57,633 nt of DNA from contig NZ_JAIVFV010000028.1 of NCBI RefSeq assembly GCF_020829445.1, positions 1-57,633 of the forward strand. The letters are read 5' to 3'. A program made the position numbers and the translations under genes. The notes under the pieces are model-generated. The model did not search any database and had not been told where the DNA came from. It saw only the letters and a program-made list of their open reading frames with translations. This stretch comes from Nostoc sp. CHAB 5836. GTDB taxonomy: Bacteria; Cyanobacteriota; Cyanobacteriia; Cyanobacteriales; Nostocaceae. The stretch's first letter is position 1, and each line of letters opens with the position of its first letter. Positions 35,465 through 44,187 of this stretch are shown here, piece after piece.

Positions 35465-35556
35465 TAAGTACAGCTTTGCTTAAAATCGTGGCCAATTGAG
35501 GGTTGAAATTTAAACGCAAAGGGGCGCAAAGGGAAGCGCAAAGGTTCGCAGAGAAT
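35465..35556. repeat. Uninserted copy of a duplicated segment
   Basis: This segment (TAAGTACAGC...TTGAGGGTTGAAATTTAAACGC...GGTTCGCAGAG) is a paralogue of 36688-36826. Here AAAGG stands at both sites where the second copy carries 24-bp insertions, so it represents the empty-site form. Confidence 0.8.
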
Positions 35557-35941
35557 TCGCTACGAATTAATGAAATGTTGTACTAAGACTCTAATCATTG
35601 GAGCAAGGTGATAATTGGATGACAGCTTTAGAAAAAATTGCATTAAGTAATTACAGGCTATTTATTTGTAGTAGCTTTTTATTGTTCTCTCAAATACCTC
35701 CGTTAGAATTTATTTCAGGTAAACTCTAACTTTTACATAAAATATAGTGCTACAGTAAATTTACGTAAAATTTTCAGATGGAAATTTGAATTTTAAAGTA
35801 TTGCCTAATTCTGCGATTTCGATATTGTGTTCATTCGCTGAATGTACATTTCGTCATGTAGATTGATCATTTTTTTTCAGTAAATAGGGCAACCAATTTT
35901 AGTTATGGGGTAATAATTGCGTTAGCGTAGCGGGGCGCATT

Positions 35942-36125
35942 GGTGTCAAGTTAACCTGAAAGTTATGTCCCGCAAGGAACTGAAGTTCCTTGCTCATAGC
36001 TCAAGTCATCTAAAAGATGACTAAATAATCGGAAAAGTTTTTAGTCTACTGAAGTGGACTTTAGCTAAAAGCCAAAGAAATTTATTTCAGGGCGGGCGTG
36101 TCAGCCAACAGATAAGCTGTTCCAC
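35942..36125 (-). mobile_element. Triple-hairpin element family M6, copy 2
   Basis: Reverse-orientation copy of 10332-10531, starting GGTGTCAAGTTAACCTGAAAG and carrying the same three hairpins (AAGGAACTGAAGTTCCTT, AGTCATCTAAAAGATGACT, AGTCTACTGAAGTGGACT). The far terminal repeat is degenerate. Confidence 0.7.
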
Positions 36126-36173
36126 ATTTAAGTTGCATAATTAGGGTGCTGATGTTGCCCACCCCACAAGAGT

Positions 36174-36313
36174 TAATACTGCGTAGGTTTTGGCAAAAAA
36201 ATAAAAAACGTGTAGGTTGGGTTGAGGAACGAAACCCAACCGAAGAGCGGGGTTTGTTGGGTAACGCATTGCTCAACCCAACCTACAAATATTAAAAACC
36301 TACGCAGTATTGC
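36174..36313. mobile_element. M3 element with 8-bp target duplication CACAAGAG
   Basis: TTAATACTGCGTAGGTTTT and AAAACCTACGCAGTATTGC are the ends, and CACAAGAG stands on both sides (36166-36173 and 36314-36321). It has the usual GTAGGTTGGGTTGAGGAACG inner palindrome. Confidence 0.85.
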
Positions 36314-36357
36314 CACAAGAGTTATATTAATTTTGAATATGCAAACTAGGTGTGGTT

Positions 36358-36507
36358 TCAATACTGCTCGGTTAAAAAGATTTGTAGAAGATTTGTAGGT
36401 TGGGTTGAACTTTAGTGTTACCCAACAAAAAGAAAGAAAATGTTGGGTTTCGTTCCTCAACCCAACCTACGCCAGAATGATTTTTAAGTTTAACCGAGCA
36501 GTATTGG
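36358..36507. mobile_element. M3 element with 8-bp target duplication GTGTGGTT
   Basis: TCAATACTGCTCGGTTAAA and TTTAACCGAGCAGTATTGG are the ends, and GTGTGGTT stands on both sides (36350-36357 and 36508-36515). The inner repeat runs GTAGGTTGGGTTGAAC to CGTTCCTCAACCCAACCTAC. Confidence 0.85.
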
Positions 36508-36533
36508 GTGTGGTTTAGCTTAAGAGATTTTTA

Positions 36534-36662
36534 TAGGACTTACGCAACTGGCATATTATTTTGAGTTTGTAGTGTTGGTGAGTGCGTCTCGTTGGCGTGG
36601 TCACTGAGCGTAGTCGAACTCATGTTAAGAAGAGAAGAGAGGAGTTTAGTCCTCTTTCATCA
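36534..36662. mobile_element. M4 element, right end missing
   Basis: It starts TAGGACTTACGCAACTGGCAT and follows the long-form interior, including GAGTGCGTCTCGTTGGC, but changes to unrelated sequence after CTCTTTCATCAGTG. It is a truncated copy. Confidence 0.6.
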
Positions 36663-36742
36663 GTGCGATCGCAATAACTTTGCGGCCTAAGTACAGATGC
36701 AGCATAAAATCGTGGTGAATTGAGGGTTGAAATTTAAACGCA

Positions 36743-36816
36743 TAGGCGCTTCGCCTTCCCGCAGGGTAGGGGCGCAAAGGGAAGCGCATAGGCGCTTCGC
36801 CTTCCCGTAGGGTAGG
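36743..36816. repeat. Two 24-bp small dispersed repeat insertions
   Basis: At 36743-36770 and 36789-36816 the sequence TAGGCGCTTCGCCTTCCC...AGGGTAGG occurs twice. In the paralogous segment at 35465-35556 only AAAGG is present at both positions. This shows 24-bp insertions bounded by TAGG on each side, of the small dispersed repeat kind described in Nostoc. Confidence 0.8.
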
Positions 36817-36959
36817 TTCGCAGAGAATAATACTTTAACAGGCTTTGCTAAACAGTCAGAGGAAGCGAAAGGACTAACAATTATTAAAAAACGTTAAGCT
36901 ATATTGAAATAGCCACGCTGTTGACTGAATATCATATTTAGAGCTATTAATAAAAGTTA

Positions 36960-39521
36960 ATGAAAGCTACACATATTGATATAGAAGCGATGAGGTTAAA
37001 AGCTCTACGCCAGTATCAAATTCTTGACACGGAACCCGAAGAAGCCTACGACAATCTTGCTCAGTTAGCGGCTTTTATTTGCGGTACTCCCATATCTTTG
37101 GTAAATTTCATTGATGAAAATCGTCAATGGTTTAAGGCAAAAGTAGGTTTAGATATATCAGAAATGCCCCGGAGTGTTGGGTTATTTTATCTATGTCAAG
37201 AGCAGCGTAGCGTTGTGGTAGTTCCTGATACTTTAGCTGATGAAAAGTTGGCAAATAATCCGGTAGTGACTGGCTATCCGTACATCCGGTTTTATGCAGG
37301 TGTACCCTTAATTACTCCCAGGGGAGATATGTTAGGAACTCTGTGTGTAATTGACCAAGTTCCACGGGAATTGAGCCAAAAACAAGTGGAGGCGCTTGTG
37401 GCTCTGAGTCGTCTGGTAATCGACCAATTAGAACTCAGATATCATGTGACTGAGGTATCTCAAATTACCGATAAAATAATGGCATATGAGGAAGCAGCCC
37501 GCGCCCAATCTGAAGCTGCCAAAATCCGCATTACTAATCTTCTGGAAAGCATCACTAATGGGTTTTTTGCCTTAGATAAAAAGTGGCAATTTACTTATAT
37601 TAATGGTCAAGCAGAACGGCTGTTGCAAAAAACTCAGAATGAGCTTTTGGGTAAAAACATCTGGGAAGTGTTTCCAGAAATTATCGGCACAACATTCCAT
37701 CGTGAGTATCACAGAGCAATCTTAGAACAGGTGTGTGTGGAATTTGAGGAGTTTTATCCGCAACTAAACTGCTGGCTTCATATCTATGCTTATCCTGCAA
37801 AAGACGGCTTGTCTATTTATTTCCAAGATGTTACTGAACGGCGGCGAATAGCAGAAGCACTACGAGAAAGTGAACAACGTTGGCAATTAGCATTACATGG
37901 TAATAATGATGGTATTTGGGACTGGAACCTTAAAACTAATGAAGTGTTCTTCTCAACTCGATGGAAGGAAATGCTCGGCTATAAAGACCACGAAGTTTGC
38001 AAGCATTGGGATGAATGGAGAAAACTAATCCATCCCGATGATCGAGATTGCGTACTTGAAGCTTTCCAAGACCACTTTGCCAGGAAAACACCGTTTTACG
38101 TTTGTGAATATCGAGTCCAGTGTCAAGATGGTAGGTATAAATGGATTCTAGATCGAGGACAGGCACTTTGGGACGCATTGGGTGATATGGCGCGGATGGT
38201 GGGTTCTTATACTGATATCACAGATCGCAAAGGAGCAGAAGAAGAATTAAAGCGGCAAAATATGCGATCGCAACTATTTGCCGAAATTACCCTGAAAATT
38301 CGAGAATCTTTACAAATAGACGAAATCCTTCAAACCACAGTCACAGAGGTACAAAAACTACTACAAGCTGACCGAGTTTTGATTTTTCAACTGCGTCCTG
38401 ATGGTTCGGGAACAGTGGTGCAAGAGGCGGTGCTACCTGGTTGGGCCGTAATTCTGGGAAGAAATATTTTTGACCCCTGCTTTAAAGAAGAATACATAGA
38501 AAGATATCGTCAGGGAAGAGTTAGTGCCATTGAAGACATTGAAGTTGCTCATATCCAACCTTGTCATCGAGAATTTCTTGGACAATTTGCTGTCAGGGCT
38601 AATCTCGTAGTGCCGATTCTTGTCAGAGATGGCATTTGGGGCTTGTTGCTGGCTCATCAGTGTGCTGCACCTCGAAGGTGGAATAACTTTGAGACGGAGT
38701 TGTTACAGCAACTAGGTAATCAAATTGGAATTGCTTTATCTCAAGCGCAACTATTAGAAAAACAAACTCAGCAAAGTCAGGAACTTGCCCGTTCCAATGC
38801 AGAATTGGAACAGTTTGCCTATGTTGCTTCCCATGACTTGCAAGAGCCGTTGCGGATGGTAACTAGTTATTTACAACTATTAGAGCAAAGATACAAAAAT
38901 CAACTGGATGCCAATGCCGATCAGTTTATCACCTATGCAGTAGATGGGGCCTCCCGGATGCAGACCTTAATTAACGATTTGTTGAACTATTCTCGCGTCA
39001 GCAGCAGGGGACAGCCCTTTATGCAAGTTAATTGTAGTATTGTCTTAGAACAGGCGATCGCTAATCTGCAAATTGCGATCGCAGATAGTCAAGCAGTTGT
39101 CACTCATGATTCTCTACCTGAAGTGATGGCTGATGCTACCCAATTAACACAAGTATTTCAAAACCTGATTGCCAACGCGATCAAATTTTGCCGTGATCAG
39201 CAGCCACGAATTCACATTGGGGTAGTAAAGGGAGATACAAATCTAGATGGAGAAAGTTTAAATTTTATCCCGTCGGCAGATGAATGGTTGTTCTGGGTGC
39301 GCGATAATGGTATTGGTTTGGAATCCCAATACGCTGAACGCATATTTATAATTTTTCAGCGCTTGCACGGTAGAGGCAAGTATCCAGGTACTGGAATTGG
39401 TCTGGCAATTTGTAAGAAAATTATAGAACGCCACGGCGGCAGGATCTGGGTTGAGTCAAAACTGGGTCAAGGCTCGACTTTCTACTTCACAATTCCAGAT
39501 AGAGCTCTCAAGCAATGGTGA
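36960..39521 (+). CDS. Histidine kinase with cyanobacteriochrome-like GAF (GAF-PAS-PAS-GAF-HK)
   Basis: An 853-residue cytoplasmic kinase. A GAF domain (about 15-165) begins LRQYQILDTEPEEAYDNLA. Two PAS domains follow (about 195-300 and 305-425), then a second GAF (about 445-600) with LLQADRVLIFQL. This GAF has Asp505-Pro-Cys507-Phe and Cys535-His536, and ends GLLLAHQC. That is the DXCF plus canonical Cys-His arrangement of bilin-binding cyanobacteriochromes; the 28-residue gap equals the one I recall for TePixJ (Cys494 and Cys522). HisKA has His625 in ASHDLQEPLR, and the ATPase has NLIANAIKF and GTGIGLAICKK. The stop overlaps the next gene. Light sensing is inferred. Confidence 0.85.
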   Translation: MKATHIDIEAMRLKALRQYQILDTEPEEAYDNLAQLAAFICGTPISLVNFIDENRQWFKAKVGLDISEMPRSVGLFYLCQEQRSVVVVPDTLADEKLANNPVVTGYPYIRFYAGVPLITPRGDMLGTLCVIDQVPRELSQKQVEALVALSRLVIDQLELRYHVTEVSQITDKIMAYEEAARAQSEAAKIRITNLLESITNGFFALDKKWQFTYINGQAERLLQKTQNELLGKNIWEVFPEIIGTTFHREYHRAILEQVCVEFEEFYPQLNCWLHIYAYPAKDGLSIYFQDVTERRRIAEALRESEQRWQLALHGNNDGIWDWNLKTNEVFFSTRWKEMLGYKDHEVCKHWDEWRKLIHPDDRDCVLEAFQDHFARKTPFYVCEYRVQCQDGRYKWILDRGQALWDALGDMARMVGSYTDITDRKGAEEELKRQNMRSQLFAEITLKIRESLQIDEILQTTVTEVQKLLQADRVLIFQLRPDGSGTVVQEAVLPGWAVILGRNIFDPCFKEEYIERYRQGRVSAIEDIEVAHIQPCHREFLGQFAVRANLVVPILVRDGIWGLLLAHQCAAPRRWNNFETELLQQLGNQIGIALSQAQLLEKQTQQSQELARSNAELEQFAYVASHDLQEPLRMVTSYLQLLEQRYKNQLDANADQFITYAVDGASRMQTLINDLLNYSRVSSRGQPFMQVNCSIVLEQAIANLQIAIADSQAVVTHDSLPEVMADATQLTQVFQNLIANAIKFCRDQQPRIHIGVVKGDTNLDGESLNFIPSADEWLFWVRDNGIGLESQYAERIFIIFQRLHGRGKYPGTGIGLAICKKIIERHGGRIWVESKLGQGSTFYFTIPDRALKQW

Positions 39522-39964
39522 AAACCATCACAGCAATTATGTCTATTCAGGTTTTGTTGGTAGAGGACAATCCTGGTGATGCCCAACTCACACGCATCGC
39601 CCTAGAAGATAGCAGAATCTCGATTCACTTGAGTGTAGTCGAAGATGGTGTAGAGGCAATGGCATTCTTGCGAAAACAGGAAAAATATGTCAATGCAGCC
39701 CATCCAGATATTGTCTTGCTGGATTTGAACCTGCCGAGAAAAGATGGACGAGAGGTATTAGCAGAAATTAAAGGAGATGAAAACCTCAAACGAATTCCTG
39801 TAGTAGTTTTGACGACTTCCCAAGCTGAAGAAGACATTCTCAAAGCTTATAACCTTGCTGCCAACTGTTATATAACTAAGCCAGTAGATTTCGATCAGTT
39901 CGTTAAAATTGTACAATCAATAGAAAGTTTTTGGTTTGCGATCGTAAAACTGCCACCGGAGTAG
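39515..39964 (+). CDS. Rcp1-like response regulator
   Basis: A single receiver of 149 residues (141 if ATG 39539 is used, giving MSIQVLLVEDNPGDAQL). The pattern LLVEDNPGD, HPDIVLLDLNLPRKDGREVL, VVVLTTSQAEED and CYITKPVD with the following FW is typical of Rcp1-type regulators that pair with phytochrome-like kinases. It overlaps the end of the kinase gene by 7 bases (or starts 18 bases after it), so the two are co-translated. It should be the phosphoryl acceptor of that kinase. Confidence 0.92.
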   Translation: MVKTITAIMSIQVLLVEDNPGDAQLTRIALEDSRISIHLSVVEDGVEAMAFLRKQEKYVNAAHPDIVLLDLNLPRKDGREVLAEIKGDENLKRIPVVVLTTSQAEEDILKAYNLAANCYITKPVDFDQFVKIVQSIESFWFAIVKLPPE

Positions 39965-39969
39965 TGGAA

Positions 39970-42249
39970 ATGGCAGGTAAAAATATTAAAGTCTTGCTAG
40001 TAGAAGATAACCCTGGTGATGTCTTTTTATTACATGAGTTTTTAAAGGAAGTTACTACAATTGTAGTTGATTTGATTCCCGTTGAGCGGCTTGATGAAGC
40101 ACTCAACTACCTAGCAAAGGAAGTTTTTGATGTAGTTCTGTTAGACCTCTCGCTACCAGATAGCCAGGGACTAGAAACCTTTGTCATCGCTCACCAACAG
40201 TCAAAAGCAACTCCGATAATTGTGCTGACAGGTATAGACGATGAAACCCTGGCAATTAGGGCAATGCAGCAAGGAGCGCAGGATTATTTAGTGAAAGGGC
40301 AAGTAACTGGTGACTTGCTGGTGCGTTCAATGCGTTATGCCATCGAACGTCAACGAGCAGACAACGCACTGCGCCAGAGTGAAGAACGATTTCGGGTTGC
40401 TCTGAAAAACTCTCCCATCTTCGTCTACAACCAAGATAGGGAGTTACGTTACACCTGGGTTTACAATCCCCCCTATGGATTGACAGTTGAGGAAATGTTG
40501 GGGAAACAAGACTTGAATATTATCCCAGTTGAAGATGCTCAACGTCTAATCACTATTAAACATGGGGTGCTAACCACCGGCATAGGAACGCGAAAGCAAG
40601 TATCAATTACAATAAAACATACGACTCGATATTACGATTTAACTGTCGAACCATTGCGAAATGAGTCACAAGAAGTTATCGGCGTGACTTGCGCCAGTAT
40701 AGATATTAGCGAACAGCAAGCAGCGCTGCGCGATCGCAAATTGGCAGAAGAAAAAATCCGTGAACAAGCAGCATTACTAGATGTCACCACAGATGCCATT
40801 TGTGTGCGAGATTTAAAGAATCAAATTATCTTCTGGAACAAAGGAGCAGAAACACTTTACGGCTGGCGAGCCACAGAAGCTTGGGGCAAAAATGCTACTG
40901 AGCTTTTGTTTGACGAACCTTCACCAGAAATCGAAGCGGCTCTATTGCAAGCTATTAGTAAAGGTAAGTGGCAGGGTGAATTAACTAAACTTACCAAGCA
41001 GGGCAAGGAAATCCTCGTTGCTAGTCGCTGGAGTCTGGTGTACGACGAACAAGGGAAACCCAAATCGATTCTCACCGTTGACACAGATATTACTGAGAAA
41101 AAACTTCTAGAAGCCCAATTGTTTCGCGCTCAACGGCTGGAAAGTATTGGCACTTTAGCTAGTGGCATTGCTCACGACCTCAACAATATCCTGACACCGA
41201 TTTTGGCAGGAGCGCAACTGCTACCGCTCAAATTTCCCGATGCAGATGAGCGAACTCGTCATCTACTAGAGATTCTAGAAATCAACGCTAGACGGGGCGC
41301 TGATTTAGTCAAACAAGTGCTGTCCTTTGCGCGGGGTGTGGAAGGAAAGCGCATCACTTTGCAACCCAAGCATTTGATTGTGGAAGTTGCCAAGATTCTG
41401 AAAGAGACATTTCCCAAATCTATAGAAATCAGCACTGATGTACCGAAGGATTTGTGGATGGTTTCTGGAGATAGCACCCAACTACATCAAGTGCTGATGA
41501 ATCTCTGCGTTAACGCCCGTGATGCTATGCCCAATGGCGGTACTTTGAGTATGTCTGCGGAAAATCTATTGATTGACGAAAATTATGCCCGTATGAACCT
41601 GGAAGCCAAAGAGGGGCCTTACACAGTGATTACTGTCAGCGATAGTGGAATTGGGATTCCTAGAGAAATTTTAGATAGAATTTTCGAGCCATTCTTTACC
41701 ACAAAAGACGTGGGACAAGGCACTGGTTTAGGACTTTCTACCGTACTGGGAATAATTAAAAGCCACAGAGGTTTTGTCAACGTGTATAGCGAACCGGGAA
41801 GTGGCACTAGCTTTAAGGTTTACTTACCAGCAGTGGAGGGAATGGAAACATTCAGCCCAGAAGATTTGCCATCACAGACAGGACATGGAGAATTGATTTT
41901 GGTTGTGGACGATGAAACTGCCATTCAAGAGATTGCGAGAACATCGCTAGAAACTCACAACTATAAAACCCTAATTGCTAGTGATGGCATTGAGGCGATC
42001 GCGCTATACGCTAAAAATAGGGACAAAATTAGTGCTGTACTAATGGATATGATGCTGCCCTCGCTGGATGGTTTAACTGCCATCCGTACTTTGCGAAAAA
42101 TCAACCCCCAAGTCAGAATTATTGCCAGCAGTGGACTTATGTCTGACAACAAGCTCAGTGCAGTAGCTGCTATTGGTGTCAATACATTTTTGTCGAAGCC
42201 CTATACTGTCAACGAATTATTGCTTTCTTTACAAAAGGTATTATCGTAA
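39970..42249 (+). CDS. Hybrid histidine kinase (REC-PAS-PAS-HK-REC)
   Basis: From ATG 39970 the protein is 759 residues. An N-terminal receiver (about 5-120) has LLVEDNPGDVF and DVVLLDLSLPD. Two PAS domains (about 140-250 and 270-385) are followed by HisKA with the phospho-acceptor His in SGIAHDLNNILTPI, and an ATPase with NLCVNARDAMPNGG and GTGLGLSTVLG. A C-terminal receiver has VVDDET and VLMDMMLPSLDG. An in-frame ATG at 39931 inside the preceding gene is less likely. Only 5 bases separate it from the Rcp1-like gene, so the three genes form one phosphorelay operon. No output domain with DNA-binding is present. Confidence 0.93.
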   Translation: MAGKNIKVLLVEDNPGDVFLLHEFLKEVTTIVVDLIPVERLDEALNYLAKEVFDVVLLDLSLPDSQGLETFVIAHQQSKATPIIVLTGIDDETLAIRAMQQGAQDYLVKGQVTGDLLVRSMRYAIERQRADNALRQSEERFRVALKNSPIFVYNQDRELRYTWVYNPPYGLTVEEMLGKQDLNIIPVEDAQRLITIKHGVLTTGIGTRKQVSITIKHTTRYYDLTVEPLRNESQEVIGVTCASIDISEQQAALRDRKLAEEKIREQAALLDVTTDAICVRDLKNQIIFWNKGAETLYGWRATEAWGKNATELLFDEPSPEIEAALLQAISKGKWQGELTKLTKQGKEILVASRWSLVYDEQGKPKSILTVDTDITEKKLLEAQLFRAQRLESIGTLASGIAHDLNNILTPILAGAQLLPLKFPDADERTRHLLEILEINARRGADLVKQVLSFARGVEGKRITLQPKHLIVEVAKILKETFPKSIEISTDVPKDLWMVSGDSTQLHQVLMNLCVNARDAMPNGGTLSMSAENLLIDENYARMNLEAKEGPYTVITVSDSGIGIPREILDRIFEPFFTTKDVGQGTGLGLSTVLGIIKSHRGFVNVYSEPGSGTSFKVYLPAVEGMETFSPEDLPSQTGHGELILVVDDETAIQEIARTSLETHNYKTLIASDGIEAIALYAKNRDKISAVLMDMMLPSLDGLTAIRTLRKINPQVRIIASSGLMSDNKLSAVAAIGVNTFLSKPYTVNELLLSLQKVLS

Positions 42250-42712
42250 AATATTGTCATTTTCCATTTTTAATCATAAGCTTATTAAGCAGCAGATACA
42301 CGCCCAAAGGTATATTCTTTGAGGGTTGATTTCATCCTTGCAAAGAATAATTGCAATAATTGCTGAGAAAAAACGAAATTGAATCTTCTCGTCAAAAAGG
42401 GGAAAATTAATGCCTTTTGATTTTAGCAGTGACGGTAGAGATAACTTTATTCGCCAAGAGAAAGGTGTTTGGGATGCAATACTTCTCAGTTAAGCACTTT
42501 TAACTCAGAATCGGGTTTTGGGAAAAGGTAAACCGACATTCCGCACTCTCAATTGTCACAATCCGTTCTTACTGTTTTTTAGAAGGAAATATAGCTAATA
42601 AAGAATGCTTTGAAAGCATAATTTCTAGCTAAAAAACAAGAAAAATTTCAGTGATTATGGTGTGTGACACCCTTGGGTGCGGAATGTGGGATACACAATA
42701 TCAGTAGATCAC
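42250..42712. other. Gap with a possible 27-codon gene remnant
   Basis: After the hybrid kinase, ATG 42410 opens MPFDFSSDGRDNFIRQEKGV, but the frame ends at TAA 42491-42493 within CTTCTCAGTTAAGC, which resembles the arm of an M3 element. This may be the start of a gene cut off by an insertion. Nothing else is coding. Confidence 0.35.
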
Positions 42713-42920
42713 AGGACTTACGCAACTGGCATATTATTTGGAGTTTGTAGTGTTCGCGAGTGCGTCTCGTTGGCGTGGTCACTGAGCGTAGTCGAAGTGC
42801 AGCCTAAGAAGAGAAGAGAGGACTTTAGTCCTTAAAATCAGGGCTGTTCGCGGAGCGTTCCCGTAGGGTAGCCCTTACTACAAACTAAAAGCTTTTATTT
42901 TTTGTGACACTTGCGTAAGA
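42713..42920. mobile_element. M4 element, long form, decayed right end
   Basis: AGGACTTACGCAACTGGCAT begins the element; the right end TTGCGTAAGAGACC has lost the last bases of the inverted repeat. The interior carries TTCGCGAGTGCGTCTCG and GTTCGCGGAGCGTTCCCG, as at 23335. Confidence 0.75.
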
Positions 42921-42940
42921 GACCATTTAGAAAGTAAACC

Positions 42941-43094
42941 TTATAGCGGTTCTCGCTTGGGTGGAGTACAGTTTTGACCTCTCTCCAAACCTCTCTCCTA
43001 AGAGGAGAGAGGCTTTGAATCTTACTCCCCAACGCTAGAAGGGAAGGGGCTGGGGGTTAGGTCTGTATTCCATGCAATTGAGAACCGCTATAAA
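42941..43094. mobile_element. MITE-like element M8 (TTATAGCGGTTCTC ends)
   Basis: TTATAGCGGTTCTC and GAGAACCGCTATAA are perfect 14-bp inverted ends of a 154-bp unit. It is filled with the CCTCTCC...GGAGAGAGGCTTTG and GAAGGGGCTGGGGGTTAGG sequences common to other gaps. Confidence 0.8.
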
Positions 43095-43182
43095 TTGTAG
43101 GGTGCGTTAAAGCAGCGCGTAACGCACCTGGAGATATGGTGCGTTACTGGGGAAACTGTTGGTATGGGTTTTAAATAATCAA

Positions 43183-43276
43183 TAGACATCTGGTGAAAAA
43201 AAAATGTAGAGACGTAGCACTGCTACGTCTCTACAAGGGTTCTGGGTAACGCATACTTAATTTCACCAGATATCTA
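43183..43276. mobile_element. MITE-like element family M5, copy 3
   Basis: TAGACATCTGGTGAAA and TTTCACCAGATATCTA are the ends. The central hairpin TGTAGAGACGTAGCA/TGCTACGTCTCTACA lies close to the left end, so this copy is inverted relative to 20824. It lies about 70 bp upstream of the sigma factor gene. Confidence 0.85.
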
Positions 43277-43344
43277 ATAGTAAGTCAGAGATACAAGCCA
43301 ACCCATAACAAGAAATTTTGTTCTACTAATCAAGGACAAGAATC

Positions 43345-44187
43345 ATGAATGCATTGCTAACAACAAGCCAATTCAAAGCTCCATCTCCAAATAATTGTCG
43401 AGATTTTTGGCAATTATGGGAATCAGAACAAGATGATTTTTACAAATGTTGCCTAAACTGGATGCTAGGTAATTCTCATGATGCCGAAGATGCACTAAAT
43501 CAGGCAATGCTCAAAGCCTGGAATGAATGGACAAAATATGCAGATAAAATTACATATCCTAAAGCGTGGTTAACTCGACTTATTTATAACTTCTGCATGG
43601 ATGTGCATCGAAAACGCAAACGAGAAGCCAGAAGAATTGAAAACATTGATGATATTAAATTTGCAGATTATCCAGCATTTGCTTCTAGGGGAGATTTTCC
43701 TGAATCCAATATTTTGAATTTGGAGATGCAAGCATATCTCTGCCACCAAATTGAATCATTAGCTGACAGACTGCGCCATCCTTTTATTTTACACTGCTGC
43801 CAAGATAAATCCTATCAAGATGTCGCCAAACAACTCGCCCTCTCTGAAAATAACGTTCGCAAACGAATTCAAGAGGCGCGAAGGATTCTGCAAAAGCAGT
43901 TAAAGAAGTATCTTGCAGGGGAAGATAATACTTCTCTAAATTCCCTCTCATCATCCTTAAAAAAGGTAATTCCGATAGTGGAAGAGTTTCAATCTGATGA
44001 AACACTTCGACCCTTCGACGATCTCAGGGCATCGAAAGCCCAGTGTGGTGCAGTGATTTGTCATTGGGAATCACCAATACCAACAAAAAACAAGCACGAA
44101 CAAATTAACTATAAAGTAACCGTAATATGTCTGGAAACCTTGCCACTTTCTTGGTACAGTTCACCCAATTCTCTGGGCTGGAGATGA
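43345..44187 (+). CDS. ECF-type sigma-70 factor with C-terminal extension
   Basis: A 280-residue sigma factor. Region 2 (about 30-100) includes DAEDALNQAMLKAWNEW and YPKAWLTRLIYNFCMDVHRKRKRE. Region 4 (about 140-195) includes LRHPFILHCCQDKSYQDVAKQLALSENNVRKRIQEARRIL, a helix-turn-helix for the -35 element. Regions 3 and 1 are absent, as in group 4 sigma factors. About 85 extra residues follow region 4. No membrane anti-sigma gene is adjacent; instead the TPR gene begins at the stop codon (ATGA overlap), suggesting the TPR protein is its partner. Start ATG 43345 follows CAAGGACAAG. Confidence 0.88.
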   Translation: MNALLTTSQFKAPSPNNCRDFWQLWESEQDDFYKCCLNWMLGNSHDAEDALNQAMLKAWNEWTKYADKITYPKAWLTRLIYNFCMDVHRKRKREARRIENIDDIKFADYPAFASRGDFPESNILNLEMQAYLCHQIESLADRLRHPFILHCCQDKSYQDVAKQLALSENNVRKRIQEARRILQKQLKKYLAGEDNTSLNSLSSSLKKVIPIVEEFQSDETLRPFDDLRASKAQCGAVICHWESPIPTKNKHEQINYKVTVICLETLPLSWYSSPNSLGWR

